From NCBI GenBank assembly GCA_024233305.1, contig JACKPV010000023.1, positions 434,001 to 498,000 on the forward strand: DNA of 64,000 nt, in the 5' to 3' direction. This document shows, piece after piece, positions 19,615 through 27,076 of this stretch. This stretch comes from Verrucomicrobiales bacterium. Lineage in GTDB: Bacteria; Verrucomicrobiota; Verrucomicrobiia; Limisphaerales; J093. Under the pieces are notes generated by a model, which searched no databases, was not told where the DNA came from, and saw only the letters and a list, made by a program, of their open reading frames with translations. Both the position numbers and the translations under genes were made by a program. Numbering within the stretch: the first letter of the stretch is position 1; the number at the start of each line of letters is the position of its first letter.

Positions 19615-20598
19615 ATGGGACGCGTTTACAACAACATCATCGAAACCGTGGGCCGCACCCCCTTGGTGCGCCTGAACCGCGTAACGGAAGGCGTTGCCGC
19701 AACCGTCCTGCTCAAGTGCGAGTTCTTCAATCCGCTCGGCAGTGTCAAGGACCGCATCGGGGCGGCCATGATCGAGGACGCCGAGCAACGCGGGATCCTT
19801 AAACCGGACACGGTCATCGTCGAGCCCACGAGCGGCAACACGGGTATCGCGCTGGCTTTCGTGGCGGCGGCGAAGGGTTACCAACTCATCCTCACGATGC
19901 CCGAGACGATGTCCCTCGAACGCCGGGCATTGCTGGCCATGCTGGGTGCCAAGCTGGTGCTCACCCCGGGGCCGGAAGGCATGAAGGGGGCCATCGCGAA
20001 GGCCACTGAGATCGCCGCCAGCACGCCGAATTCCTGGATTCCCCAGCAATTCGAGAACCCGGCCAACCCCGAAATCCACCGGCAGACCACCGCCCGGGAG
20101 ATCTGGGAAGACACGGACGGCGCGGTGGACATCGTGGTGGCGGGCGTCGGCACCGGAGGCACCCTCACCGGTTGTGTCGAGGCGTTGAAGCCGCTCAAGC
20201 CGGGCTTGCAGGCCATCGCCGTCGAGCCGAAGGACTCCCCGGTGATTTCGCAGACGCTGGCCGGGGAACCCTTGAAGCCGGGGCCGCACAAGATCCAGGG
20301 AACGGGCGCCGGTTTCGTGCCCGCCAACCTCCACCTCAAGGATGCCGACGGCAAAGCCCAGGTGCTCGAATGCGTGCAGGTCGCGAACGACGACGCCTTC
20401 GCCATGGCCCGCCGGCTCGCGAAAGAGGAAGGCCTTCTCGTCGGCATCTCGACTGGCGCCAACGTCTGGGCCGCGTTGCAGGTGGCCCAACGCCCCGAAA
20501 ACCAGGGCCGGACGATTGTGACCATCGCCTGTTCCACCGGTGAACGTTACCTGAGCACCCCGCTGGCGGACGAGGCGCGGGCCCAGGTCGGCACCTGA
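19615..20598 (+). CDS. cysK: Cysteine synthase A
   Basis: A 327-residue PLP enzyme making cysteine from O-acetylserine and sulfide. The PLP lysine is in NPLGSVKDRIG, the substrate loop is PTSGNTGIALAFVAAAKGY, the phosphate-binding loop is GVGTGGTLTG, and the end has STGERYLST. Length fits CysK. First gene of a three-gene sulfur amino-acid operon, 11 bp before the next gene. Confidence 0.95.
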   Translation: MGRVYNNIIETVGRTPLVRLNRVTEGVAATVLLKCEFFNPLGSVKDRIGAAMIEDAEQRGILKPDTVIVEPTSGNTGIALAFVAAAKGYQLILTMPETMSLERRALLAMLGAKLVLTPGPEGMKGAIAKATEIAASTPNSWIPQQFENPANPEIHRQTTAREIWEDTDGAVDIVVAGVGTGGTLTGCVEALKPLKPGLQAIAVEPKDSPVISQTLAGEPLKPGPHKIQGTGAGFVPANLHLKDADGKAQVLECVQVANDDAFAMARRLAKEEGLLVGISTGANVWAALQVAQRPENQGRTIVTIACSTGERYLSTPLADEARAQVGT

Positions 20599-20609
20599 AT
20601 CGACCGCCC

Positions 20610-21767
20610 ATGGCCACGGACCCCGTTCCCGGGTTCAACACCCGCGCCGTTCATGAAGGGTGCGGTTTTTCCGGGTCCACGGGAGCCGTGATGCCGCCGG
20701 TGTTCCTGACCTCGACCTTCGAGCGCGGGAATCCTGACGGTTTCGACTACACCCGCTCCGGGAACCCGAATTTCCGGCTGCTCGAACAGAGTGCCGCGTC
20801 CCTCGAGCGCGCCCGGTTCGCCACCTGTTTTGCCAGCGGCGTGTCGGCCATCACCGCGGTGGTTTCCGGTCTCAAGGCCGGGGACATCGTGGTGGCCGAG
20901 GAAAACGTCTATGGCTGCACCTACCGCCTGTTCGACCGGGTGTTCGGCAAGTTCGGCGTCCGGGTCGTCTACGCGGATCTCGCCGAATCGGGCAACTGGG
21001 GATTGATCCGCGAACACCGGCCCGCCCTGGTCTGGCTCGAAAGTCCGACCAATCCGTTGCTCAAGGTGCTCGATCTGGCCGGCATCGCGGCGGTGGCGCG
21101 GGAAGTGGGCGCGCCGGTGCTGGTGGACAACACCTTTGCCTCGCCCTACCTGCAACGTCCCCTTGACCTGGGCGCCACGCTTTCGCTGTCTTCCACGACG
21201 AAATACATCAACGGCCACAGCGATTGCCTCGGAGGCGTCGTGGTGTCGAACGATCCCGAATGGCAGGAGCGTCTGCTGTTCGCCCAGAAAGCGCTGGGAT
21301 TGCAGCCGTCGCCGTTCGACGCCTGGCTCACCGTTCGGGGGCAACGCACCATGGCGTTGCGGATGGAGCGGCACTGCTCGAACGCGTTGTTTCTCGCGCA
21401 CTGGCTCGAAGGACTGGCCGGCGTGCGCCGCGTTGGCTATCCGTTCCTTGCCAGCCACCCGCAACGGGAACTGGCCCGCCGGCAGATGCGGGGCGGTTCG
21501 GGCATCCTCACCGTCGAACTCGAGGGGAGCGCGGAACAGGCGCTCGCCTTCGCGCAGCGGCTCAAGTGGTTCACGCTGGCGGAAAGCCTGGGCGGCGTCG
21601 AAAGCCTCGTGTGCCATCCCGCCACCATGACCCACGCCTCCGTGCCCCGCGAGGTGCGGCTCCAAGTCGGGATCGCCGACGGTCTCCTGCGCCTTTCCGT
21701 CGGCATCGAGGACCCCGAGGATCTGCAACGGGACATCGACCACGCCCTGAACGACGTGTTTCGATGA
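20610..21767 (+). CDS. Cystathionine gamma-synthase/lyase family PLP enzyme
   Basis: A 385-residue Cys/Met-metabolism PLP enzyme. Visible: YTRSGNPN, ASGVSAITAVVSGLKAGD, VWLESPTNPLLKVLDL, VDNTFASPYLQRPLDLGA and the PLP lysine in LSSTTKYINGHSD, ending in SVGIEDPEDLQRDIDHAL. It could be cystathionine gamma-synthase, O-succinyl/acetylhomoserine sulfhydrylase or a lyase; these cannot be separated by eye. Next to cysK, a transsulfuration role is likely. Its stop overlaps the next start (ATGA). Confidence 0.88.
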   Translation: MATDPVPGFNTRAVHEGCGFSGSTGAVMPPVFLTSTFERGNPDGFDYTRSGNPNFRLLEQSAASLERARFATCFASGVSAITAVVSGLKAGDIVVAEENVYGCTYRLFDRVFGKFGVRVVYADLAESGNWGLIREHRPALVWLESPTNPLLKVLDLAGIAAVAREVGAPVLVDNTFASPYLQRPLDLGATLSLSSTTKYINGHSDCLGGVVVSNDPEWQERLLFAQKALGLQPSPFDAWLTVRGQRTMALRMERHCSNALFLAHWLEGLAGVRRVGYPFLASHPQRELARRQMRGGSGILTVELEGSAEQALAFAQRLKWFTLAESLGGVESLVCHPATMTHASVPREVRLQVGIADGLLRLSVGIEDPEDLQRDIDHALNDVFR

Positions 21768-23230
21768 CCGATCACGCGCTGTTCCACAGCCCCTTGTGGC
21801 AGGCCGGGAGTCTGGGCGAGTCCATCCCCGATTCGCCCCACGCCATTTCGATGGCGCTGCCGCGATGGGACGACGTGGTCGGCTACGAGGAGAAAGCGCC
21901 GGCCACGCTGAGCCGGCTGAAGACGGGTTATCCGCGCTTCGTAATCCACCCGCTGGTCCGGGAAATCGCCCGTCGGCTGTCGCCCGAGCGCCCTTGCCTG
22001 CCGTTCCCCTCGCGGTCGGTGGCCGCGGACGCCGCTTCGTTCGTGCAGGCGCAAAGCGGCGCGGCGACGACGATTGTCGCCGACGGGGGTTTGTTCGGCC
22101 TGCAGACCGACGCCGGGGGGGTGGCGGCTTTGCAGGCGTACTGGCAGCACGCGGGCTGGATTGTCTCGAGCCGGCAGGCGGCGGCCTGGCTGGCGGGGCG
22201 CGGAGAGTCCCCGGAGGCCGGCGAAGTCCGACAGGCGTTGCGGCGTCAACTCGCGGGCTTCTACGACTGCGCGGAGGCGGACGTCTTCCTGATGCCTTCG
22301 GGAATGGCGGCCCAGGCCGCGGCGCTGCGGGCGGTGCTCGAACGACGCCCCGGCCGGGCGACCGTCCAACTGGGTTTCCCGTATGTCGATACGCTGAAGC
22401 TGCAACAGAGATTCGGCCGGCAGGCGCACTTGTTGCACGATCTGGAAAGCGCGCCCGCGGATCTGCGGCGGCTGCTGGAGGCCGGCGAATTGGCCGCGTG
22501 TTTCGGGGAGATTCCGGGCAACCCCCTGCTGGGCTCGGTCGATCTGCGGGAAATCACCCCACAACTGCGGCAGCACGGGGTGCCGTTTGTCGCGGACGAC
22601 GTGGTCGCCACTCCGTTCAACATCGACCTGCGCGACCACGCCGACCTGATTGCCACCAGTCTCACGAAGTTCGTGGCCGGCAGCGGCGCGGTGATGGGCG
22701 GGGCGCTGATCTGTCCTCCCGGTTCTCCGCACCACGCCGGGCTGCGAGCCATCATCCGCCGGCATCACGAGGAACTGCTGTGGGGCGCGGACGCGGCCGC
22801 CATCGAACTCGGCGCCCGCGGCTTCCCGGAGCGGATGCAGCAGCACAACGCCAACGGACTCGCCATCGCCGAACGGCTCCGCACGCATCCCGCCATCGAA
22901 CGGGTCCACTACCCGAAGTGGGAATCCGGGGAGGCCTACGAGGTCGTGCGCCGCCCGCAAGGAGGCTGGGGCGCGCTCATCACCTTCCTTCCGCGCGATG
23001 CCGCGCGCACCTCAGCGGACATCTACGACCGGCTCGAGGTGTGCAAGGGACCGAGTCTTGGTACCGTGTTCACCCTGGCCTGTCCGTTCACCCTCCTGGC
23101 GCATTTTCACGAACTCGAGTGGGCCGAATCCTGCGGGGTTTCGCGGCGACTCATCCGGCTCTCCATCGGCCTGGAACCGGTGGATGAACTCTGGCCGCGC
23201 ATCGAACGCGCCCTCCCGGCCAGCGCTTGA
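21764..23230 (+). CDS. Second, extended cystathionine-synthase-like PLP enzyme
   Basis: A 488-residue protein of the same fold family but the longer type, with a ~110-residue N-terminal extension (PHAISMALPRWDDVVGYEE) like fungal/plant-type cystathionine gamma-synthase relatives. Core motifs: MPSGMAAQAAAL, GFPYVDTLKLQQRFG, FGEIPGNPLLGSVDL, VADDVVATPFNI and the PLP lysine in TSLTKFVAGSG, ending with LIRLSIGLEPVDEL. The start is the ATG overlapping the previous stop; the frame is open far upstream but in shadow of that gene. The pair may do successive transsulfuration steps. Confidence 0.82.
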   Translation: MTDHALFHSPLWQAGSLGESIPDSPHAISMALPRWDDVVGYEEKAPATLSRLKTGYPRFVIHPLVREIARRLSPERPCLPFPSRSVAADAASFVQAQSGAATTIVADGGLFGLQTDAGGVAALQAYWQHAGWIVSSRQAAAWLAGRGESPEAGEVRQALRRQLAGFYDCAEADVFLMPSGMAAQAAALRAVLERRPGRATVQLGFPYVDTLKLQQRFGRQAHLLHDLESAPADLRRLLEAGELAACFGEIPGNPLLGSVDLREITPQLRQHGVPFVADDVVATPFNIDLRDHADLIATSLTKFVAGSGAVMGGALICPPGSPHHAGLRAIIRRHHEELLWGADAAAIELGARGFPERMQQHNANGLAIAERLRTHPAIERVHYPKWESGEAYEVVRRPQGGWGALITFLPRDAARTSADIYDRLEVCKGPSLGTVFTLACPFTLLAHFHELEWAESCGVSRRLIRLSIGLEPVDELWPRIERALPASA

Positions 23231-23316
23231 GTGCGCGCGCCAGCCCGGCTTCCGCCGGCCGATGACCGGCGGAAGCGCGGGCGCGGCGCGCTCTTCCTGC
23301 CCGCGGATCGGGCGCT

Positions 23317-24693
23317 TCAGGGAGCCGGTTCGACCTGGCCGCGGATTTCGCCGCCCGGATGCGTGGGGGTGTGGATGTTCACATAGGTGCGTCCGTCGAT
23401 GAACGGCAGCAATTGCGCCAGCGTCAGCGTCGCCGTGCCGGACGCCGAACCGCTGGCCCCCGAAACGCCCGGCAGCGGCACCAGCACCCCGGCCGATTGC
23501 GAAGCGTCCGCCGGCCCGTGAATGTGCGCCGCCGTCGCCCCGGCCGACAGGTCGGTCCAGGTCATCGACCAGAACAACTGGTTGCCCAGCAACTGGAACG
23601 TCGCCGTGCCCGTGCCCGAGGTCGGGATCGGCTCGATCTGACTGGCACCCGAAAGCGCCGCCTGCCATTCGACCGGCGCCACCTGCCCGCGGATCTCACC
23701 GCCGGGGTGCGTGGGCGTGTGGATGTTCACGTAGGTGCGTCCGGCCAGCAACGGCTCGCGCGTCGCGGCAGTGATCACCGCGGTGCCCGTCAACGCCCCC
23801 GCCACGCCGACCGCGCCCTCCAGGGGTTGCAGTACCCCCGCGCTCGTCGCGCTGTCCGCCGGCCCGTGGATGTGCGCCGCCGTCGCGCCGTCGACCAGAC
23901 CCGCGAACGGGATGTGATAGGTCAACGTGTCTCCCTCGAGGGCGAGCAGCCCGTACCCGCGTCCCGGACTGTCGATGGCTTCCCCCGCGGCCGCCGCGGA
24001 AAGCCACACCGTCAAGGGAATGACCGTCCGGCCGACGGCATCCTCGACCCGGAAGAACCCGTGGTTGCCCACCAGCGGCACATGGGCCGTGCGGTCGGCA
24101 GTGCTCAGTACCGGCATCCACTCCGCGCTGCCCAGGGACGGCTGCATCCAGACGAGGAACGGCCCCTTGCCGCCGTCCCAGTTCAACGCGCCCGCGGCCC
24201 CGAAGACCGGCATGGCCGCGGCATCGATCTCGACCGGCGGCGGTGGTGGCGGGGTGCTGGCAGCACTGCCGGGATTGAAGACCTGCACCCCCGGCGTTGC
24301 CACGCCGTCCCCCTCGGGATCGCCGAGTTCCTCGCCATTCGTCGCGCCGTCGCCATCGCTGTCCATTCCCGCCAGGACGGCATCCCAGAAGGGTTGCGCG
24401 CCGCCCGGAGTGACCCGCGCATTGACCGCCTGGCCAAACGGGGTGCGCGGGCCGCCGCCGCCGGGGCTCAAGTGGCAGTTCGCGCAACGGAAGGTGTTGC
24501 CGTTGGGGATCATGTTCACCCGGAAATCCCGCGCCTTGGCTTCGGTTACGCCGATGGCCGCCGCCGCCAGGAGCAGGGCCACGCGGGGTTGCCAGTACGG
24601 GGCACCTGGGGCGGGCCGTTCACGGTTCGTTGCGGTTCCGGTCCACTCCCCGGCTCCGAACGCCGACTTTGTCTTGGTGCTAATTGCAAGCAT
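23317..24693 (-). CDS. Exported CHRD-domain protein with one cytochrome-type haem motif
   Basis: A 458-residue protein. A hydrophobic segment (VALLLAAAAIGV) starts only at residue ~38, so the true start may be a later GTG near there. After it comes one haem motif (CANCHLSPGGGG) in a short cytochrome-like region, a calcium-type repeat (DSDGDGATNGEELGDPEGDG), a PPPPPP linker, a verrucomicrobial beta module (SAEWMPVLSTADRT...FFRVED) and two CHRD domains. Each CHRD ends in the same GRTYVNIHTPTHPGGEIRGQ stretch, also repeated at DNA level. Location is periplasmic or extracellular; function unknown. A GTGAC-N3-GTCAC palindrome lies about 35 bp upstream, hinting at control by the neighbouring Crp/Fnr regulator. 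Confidence 0.8.
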   Translation of the reverse strand: MLAISTKTKSAFGAGEWTGTATNRERPAPGAPYWQPRVALLLAAAAIGVTEAKARDFRVNMIPNGNTFRCANCHLSPGGGGPRTPFGQAVNARVTPGGAQPFWDAVLAGMDSDGDGATNGEELGDPEGDGVATPGVQVFNPGSAASTPPPPPPVEIDAAAMPVFGAAGALNWDGGKGPFLVWMQPSLGSAEWMPVLSTADRTAHVPLVGNHGFFRVEDAVGRTVIPLTVWLSAAAAGEAIDSPGRGYGLLALEGDTLTYHIPFAGLVDGATAAHIHGPADSATSAGVLQPLEGAVGVAGALTGTAVITAATREPLLAGRTYVNIHTPTHPGGEIRGQVAPVEWQAALSGASQIEPIPTSGTGTATFQLLGNQLFWSMTWTDLSAGATAAHIHGPADASQSAGVLVPLPGVSGASGSASGTATLTLAQLLPFIDGRTYVNIHTPTHPGGEIRGQVEPAP

Positions 24694-24697
24694 TAGC
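24679..24697. promoter_or_regulatory. Inverted repeat over the CHRD gene start
   Basis: GCTAAT-N7-ATTAGC spans the start codon used for the CHRD gene. It could be a hairpin affecting translation or an operator; if the true start is further downstream it would sit in the leader. No independent support. Confidence 0.3.
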
Positions 24698-24727
24698 CTT
24701 CTCTACCAAGCCCTGGATTTGCCGTAT

Positions 24728-24740
24728 GTGACCAAGTCAC
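24728..24740. promoter_or_regulatory. Putative Crp/Fnr-type operator 1
   Basis: GTGACCAAGTCAC, a perfect 5-bp-arm palindrome with a 3-bp spacer. It lies 35-47 bp upstream of the CHRD gene on the minus strand. The same arrangement recurs at 25939-25951. The half-site spacing is one base shorter than classical CRP/FNR sites. Confidence 0.45.
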
Positions 24741-24771
24741 TTCGACCCGATCGGCCGCCGGGGCGGCGGCG

Positions 24772-25136
24772 ATTCAACACGCTGTAGCCGCCGACGTGTC
24801 GTCAGCGCTGAAATCCGTGATCTGACGCGGTCTCGCCGGTTCCGACTGGCCGCCACGTTTTTGTGAATCGTCGCGCCCGGCGGCAGGCGGCCGTGTCCCC
24901 ACTGAATCATGCGCCGACTGCACATCGGCGGCTACGAGTTACTGCACCGTGCCAATTCAGTCAGCGAACCGCGGATGGGCGCGGATCCCACGGATAGGGC
25001 AAGGCGCTGCGGCGTTGGCGGAGGGGGCGGGAGGACTCAGTGAATGGTGAGTTCGAACCCAGGGCGGGCAATCCTGGTTTCCCCCAATATCCGCGTCCAT
25101 CCGCGCCAGTCCGTGGTGGATCCTGCTGCATGGTTG
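24772..25136. repeat. Dispersed repeat copy B containing a 152-bp MITE-like element
   Basis: About 365 bp closely matching, in inverted orientation, 37346-37706. Inside it 24784-24935 begins GTAGCCGCCGACGTG and ends CATCGGCGGCTAC, imperfect ~25-bp terminal inverted repeats, and is 152 bp long exactly as in the other copy. The rest (24936-25136) contains GATGGGCGCGGATCC and TGGTGGATCCTGCTGCATGG. No coding frame is convincing. It lies directly upstream of the Crp/Fnr gene. Confidence 0.75.
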
Positions 25137-25219
25137 CGGCTGAATGGTCACGGCTTGGCGGCGGCGAAACGGCAGAGTTGGCATTCTCCGCCGATGGCGG
25201 CATCTTGGGCCGGACAATC

Positions 25220-25870
25220 ATGACCGACTTGCCAAAGATGCTCAGTGATGCGCCGCCCCGGCTCCGGGGAGCGTTCGAGGCCGCCGCCCGTCCGGTGCGC
25301 CTGTCCCAGGGACAATTGGTGCTCGCCCCCGGCCAGGCCTGTGAGGGAATGGCCTTCGCCATGCATGGCACCCTGCGGGTTTATCTCGTGGGGATGGACG
25401 GCCGGGAGATCACCCTGTATCGGGTGCGCGAGGGCGAGAGCTGCGTGCTGTCGGCGGCCTGCATTCTGGGCAACCGCCGCTTTCCCGCCAGCGCCGAGAT
25501 CGAAAGCGATCTGAGCGGATTGCTCGTCCCCGCGCCCGCTTTCCGCGAGTGGGTCGGTCAGGAACCGTTCTGGCGGGAATATGTCTTCGGTCTGCTCGGC
25601 GAACGCCTGGCGTCGGTGCTGGCGCAGTTCGAGTCCACCGCCTTCGATCCCGTGGAGGCCCGGATCGCTCGCTGGTTGCTGGACACGGCCCACGGAGATC
25701 CCCTCATCGCAAGCATCACTCAACAGGCTCTGGCGAACGAGTTGGGCAGCGCCCGCGAGGTCGTCAACCGCGTCTTGAACCGCTGGCGCGCAACGGGTTG
25801 GGTTTCGCTCGACCGAGGGGTCATCCAACTGCTCGACCCGGTCCGCCTGCGGAACATTGCCGCCCGTTGA
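25220..25870 (+). CDS. Crp/Fnr-family transcriptional regulator
   Basis: A 216-residue regulator: N-terminal cyclic-nucleotide-binding-type beta-barrel (about 15-130; LAPGQACEGMAFAMHGTLRVYLVG, ITLYRVREGESCVLSAACILG) and a C-terminal winged helix-turn-helix (about 150-205; SITQQALANELGSAREVVNRVLNRW). It lacks the N-terminal Cys group of FNR, so it does not look like an iron-sulfur oxygen sensor. The barrel cysteines and SAACILG resemble haem/NO- or redox-type family members, which is only a guess. The ATG giving a compact domain start is used; upstream frame runs through the repeat. Matching palindromes lie upstream of both flanking transcription units. Confidence 0.87.
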   Translation: MTDLPKMLSDAPPRLRGAFEAAARPVRLSQGQLVLAPGQACEGMAFAMHGTLRVYLVGMDGREITLYRVREGESCVLSAACILGNRRFPASAEIESDLSGLLVPAPAFREWVGQEPFWREYVFGLLGERLASVLAQFESTAFDPVEARIARWLLDTAHGDPLIASITQQALANELGSAREVVNRVLNRWRATGWVSLDRGVIQLLDPVRLRNIAAR

Positions 25871-25938
25871 CCCGGCCCCGTGGTGGACCGCAGGTGCCGC
25901 CGCCCCCGTTCCTCCCTGGTCGTTACCGCGGTGGAAAC

Positions 25939-25951
25939 GTGACTGAGTCAC
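25939..25951. promoter_or_regulatory. Putative Crp/Fnr-type operator 2
   Basis: GTGACTGAGTCAC, a perfect palindrome of the same arm sequence and spacing as 24728-24740. It lies 37-49 bp upstream of the GTG start of the DUF2892 gene that opens the cytochrome-porin operon. Confidence 0.5.
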
Positions 25952-25987
25952 AGACGGCCGCCTTCGGCTTGGGCACTGTCTGGAAGC

Positions 25988-26230
25988 GTGAATCGAGCCC
26001 CGCTTGTCCATCATAATCTCGGGCCCGTGGACCGTGCCGTGCGAATCGTTGCGGGAGCGCTGCTCATCGCTGCCGGGCTGCGGCACGGCAGCCTCTGGAG
26101 CCTGCTGGGTGTCGTGCCGCTGGCGACGGGCCTGATCGGGTTCTGCCCGCTTTACTGCCCGTTCCGTCGTCGTTGTCAGGCGTCGGACGGCTGCGATGGC
26201 CGTCCGCCGGCGGTCGGAACCCAACCCTGA
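25988..26230 (+). CDS. DUF2892 (YgaP-type) small membrane protein
   Basis: An 80-residue protein matching the DUF2892 pattern: NLGPVDRAVRIVAGALLIAAG, a second hydrophobic stretch (LLGVVPLATGLIGFCPLY) and a C-terminal Cys-containing tail. Two membrane segments are expected. It starts with GTG. It is 5 bp upstream of the cytochrome gene and very likely cotranscribed with it. The function of such stand-alone proteins is unknown. Confidence 0.8.
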   Translation: MNRAPLVHHNLGPVDRAVRIVAGALLIAAGLRHGSLWSLLGVVPLATGLIGFCPLYCPFRRRCQASDGCDGRPPAVGTQP

Positions 26231-26235
26231 TCCCC

Positions 26236-27069
26236 ATGCCATCTCCCGATTCACCGTCCCCCAACGCACCGCCCAACCGTCGCCCGCCGCTCGATCGGTT
26301 CCGCAGCCTCTGGACCGCGGTAGCAGCGGTCGGGGTGGTTGCGGTGGTCCTGGTTGCCTGCACTTCGGTTGAACGCGCCGTGATCGCCCCCCCGGAGATC
26401 GAAGGCGCGCACTTCGTCGGCAACGGCGCCTGCGTCAGCTGCCACACGAACATCGTCCGCCTCTTTCCCGACAGCCCGCACGGTCGCTTTCATCGCGAGG
26501 ACCTCGTCCGGGCCGGCGAGACGGGTTGCGAATCCTGCCACGGCGCCGGCAGCCGGCATGTCGCGGCCGGAGGCGGAAACGGGCAGTTCATCCTCAATCC
26601 CGGGCGCGATCCGGAGGCTTGTCTCCGCTGCCACGTCGAGATCCATGCCGACCTCAACCTGCCTTACCGTCATCCCCTCCTCGAAGGCCGCGTGAGCTGT
26701 GTGGACTGCCACGATCCGCACGGCCGCGACCTCATGAAACCGGCGGGCGGGCTCGCGATGGCGCGGCTGAATGAATCCTGCGCCGGCTGCCACCAGGAAC
26801 AAGCGCGCCCCTTCGTGTTCGTGCACGAAGCCCTCCAGGAAGGCTGCGTTTCCTGCCATCAACCCCACGGCTCGATCAACCGGGCCCTGCTCACCGACCG
26901 CGGCCCGAACCTCTGCCTGCGCTGCCACGCCCAGTTGGCGACCGCCGACGGGCAGGTGCTCATCGGCAAGGAGGATCACGCCTTTCACCTGCAAACCGGC
27001 ACCTGCTACAGCGCCGGGTGCCACACGGCCGTCCACGGTTCCAACGTCAGCCCCAAACTGCGCTACTGA
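26236..27069 (+). CDS. Octahaem c-type cytochrome lipoprotein (MtrA/DmsE-like)
   Basis: A 277-residue multihaem cytochrome. A membrane segment (~26-41) ends in a lipobox LVAC, so it is probably a lipoprotein. Seven CxxCH motifs begin at residues 66, 98, 129, 155, 182, 204 and 227, and an eighth site at 257 reads CYSAGCH, a CX4CH. The spacing and CVDCHDPHG / CVSCHQPHG repeats are those of the DmsE/MtrA/PioA family, which carry electrons across the periplasm into an outer-membrane barrel. The usual family count is ten haems; this has eight. It is 7 bp upstream of a barrel gene, as in mtrAB/dmsEF. Confidence 0.85.
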   Translation: MPSPDSPSPNAPPNRRPPLDRFRSLWTAVAAVGVVAVVLVACTSVERAVIAPPEIEGAHFVGNGACVSCHTNIVRLFPDSPHGRFHREDLVRAGETGCESCHGAGSRHVAAGGGNGQFILNPGRDPEACLRCHVEIHADLNLPYRHPLLEGRVSCVDCHDPHGRDLMKPAGGLAMARLNESCAGCHQEQARPFVFVHEALQEGCVSCHQPHGSINRALLTDRGPNLCLRCHAQLATADGQVLIGKEDHAFHLQTGTCYSAGCHTAVHGSNVSPKLRY

Positions 27070-27076
27070 GGCCACC

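Noticed and set aside
23330..23760. Repeated CGTCCG-type blocks considered as a CRISPR or tandem array
   Set aside because: Only two units, inside coding sequence of the two CHRD domains; explained by protein repeats.
25040..25219. N-terminal extension of the Crp/Fnr frame by 60 codons
   Set aside because: The extension is encoded by the dispersed repeat and matches no domain; ATG at 25220 gives a normal family length.
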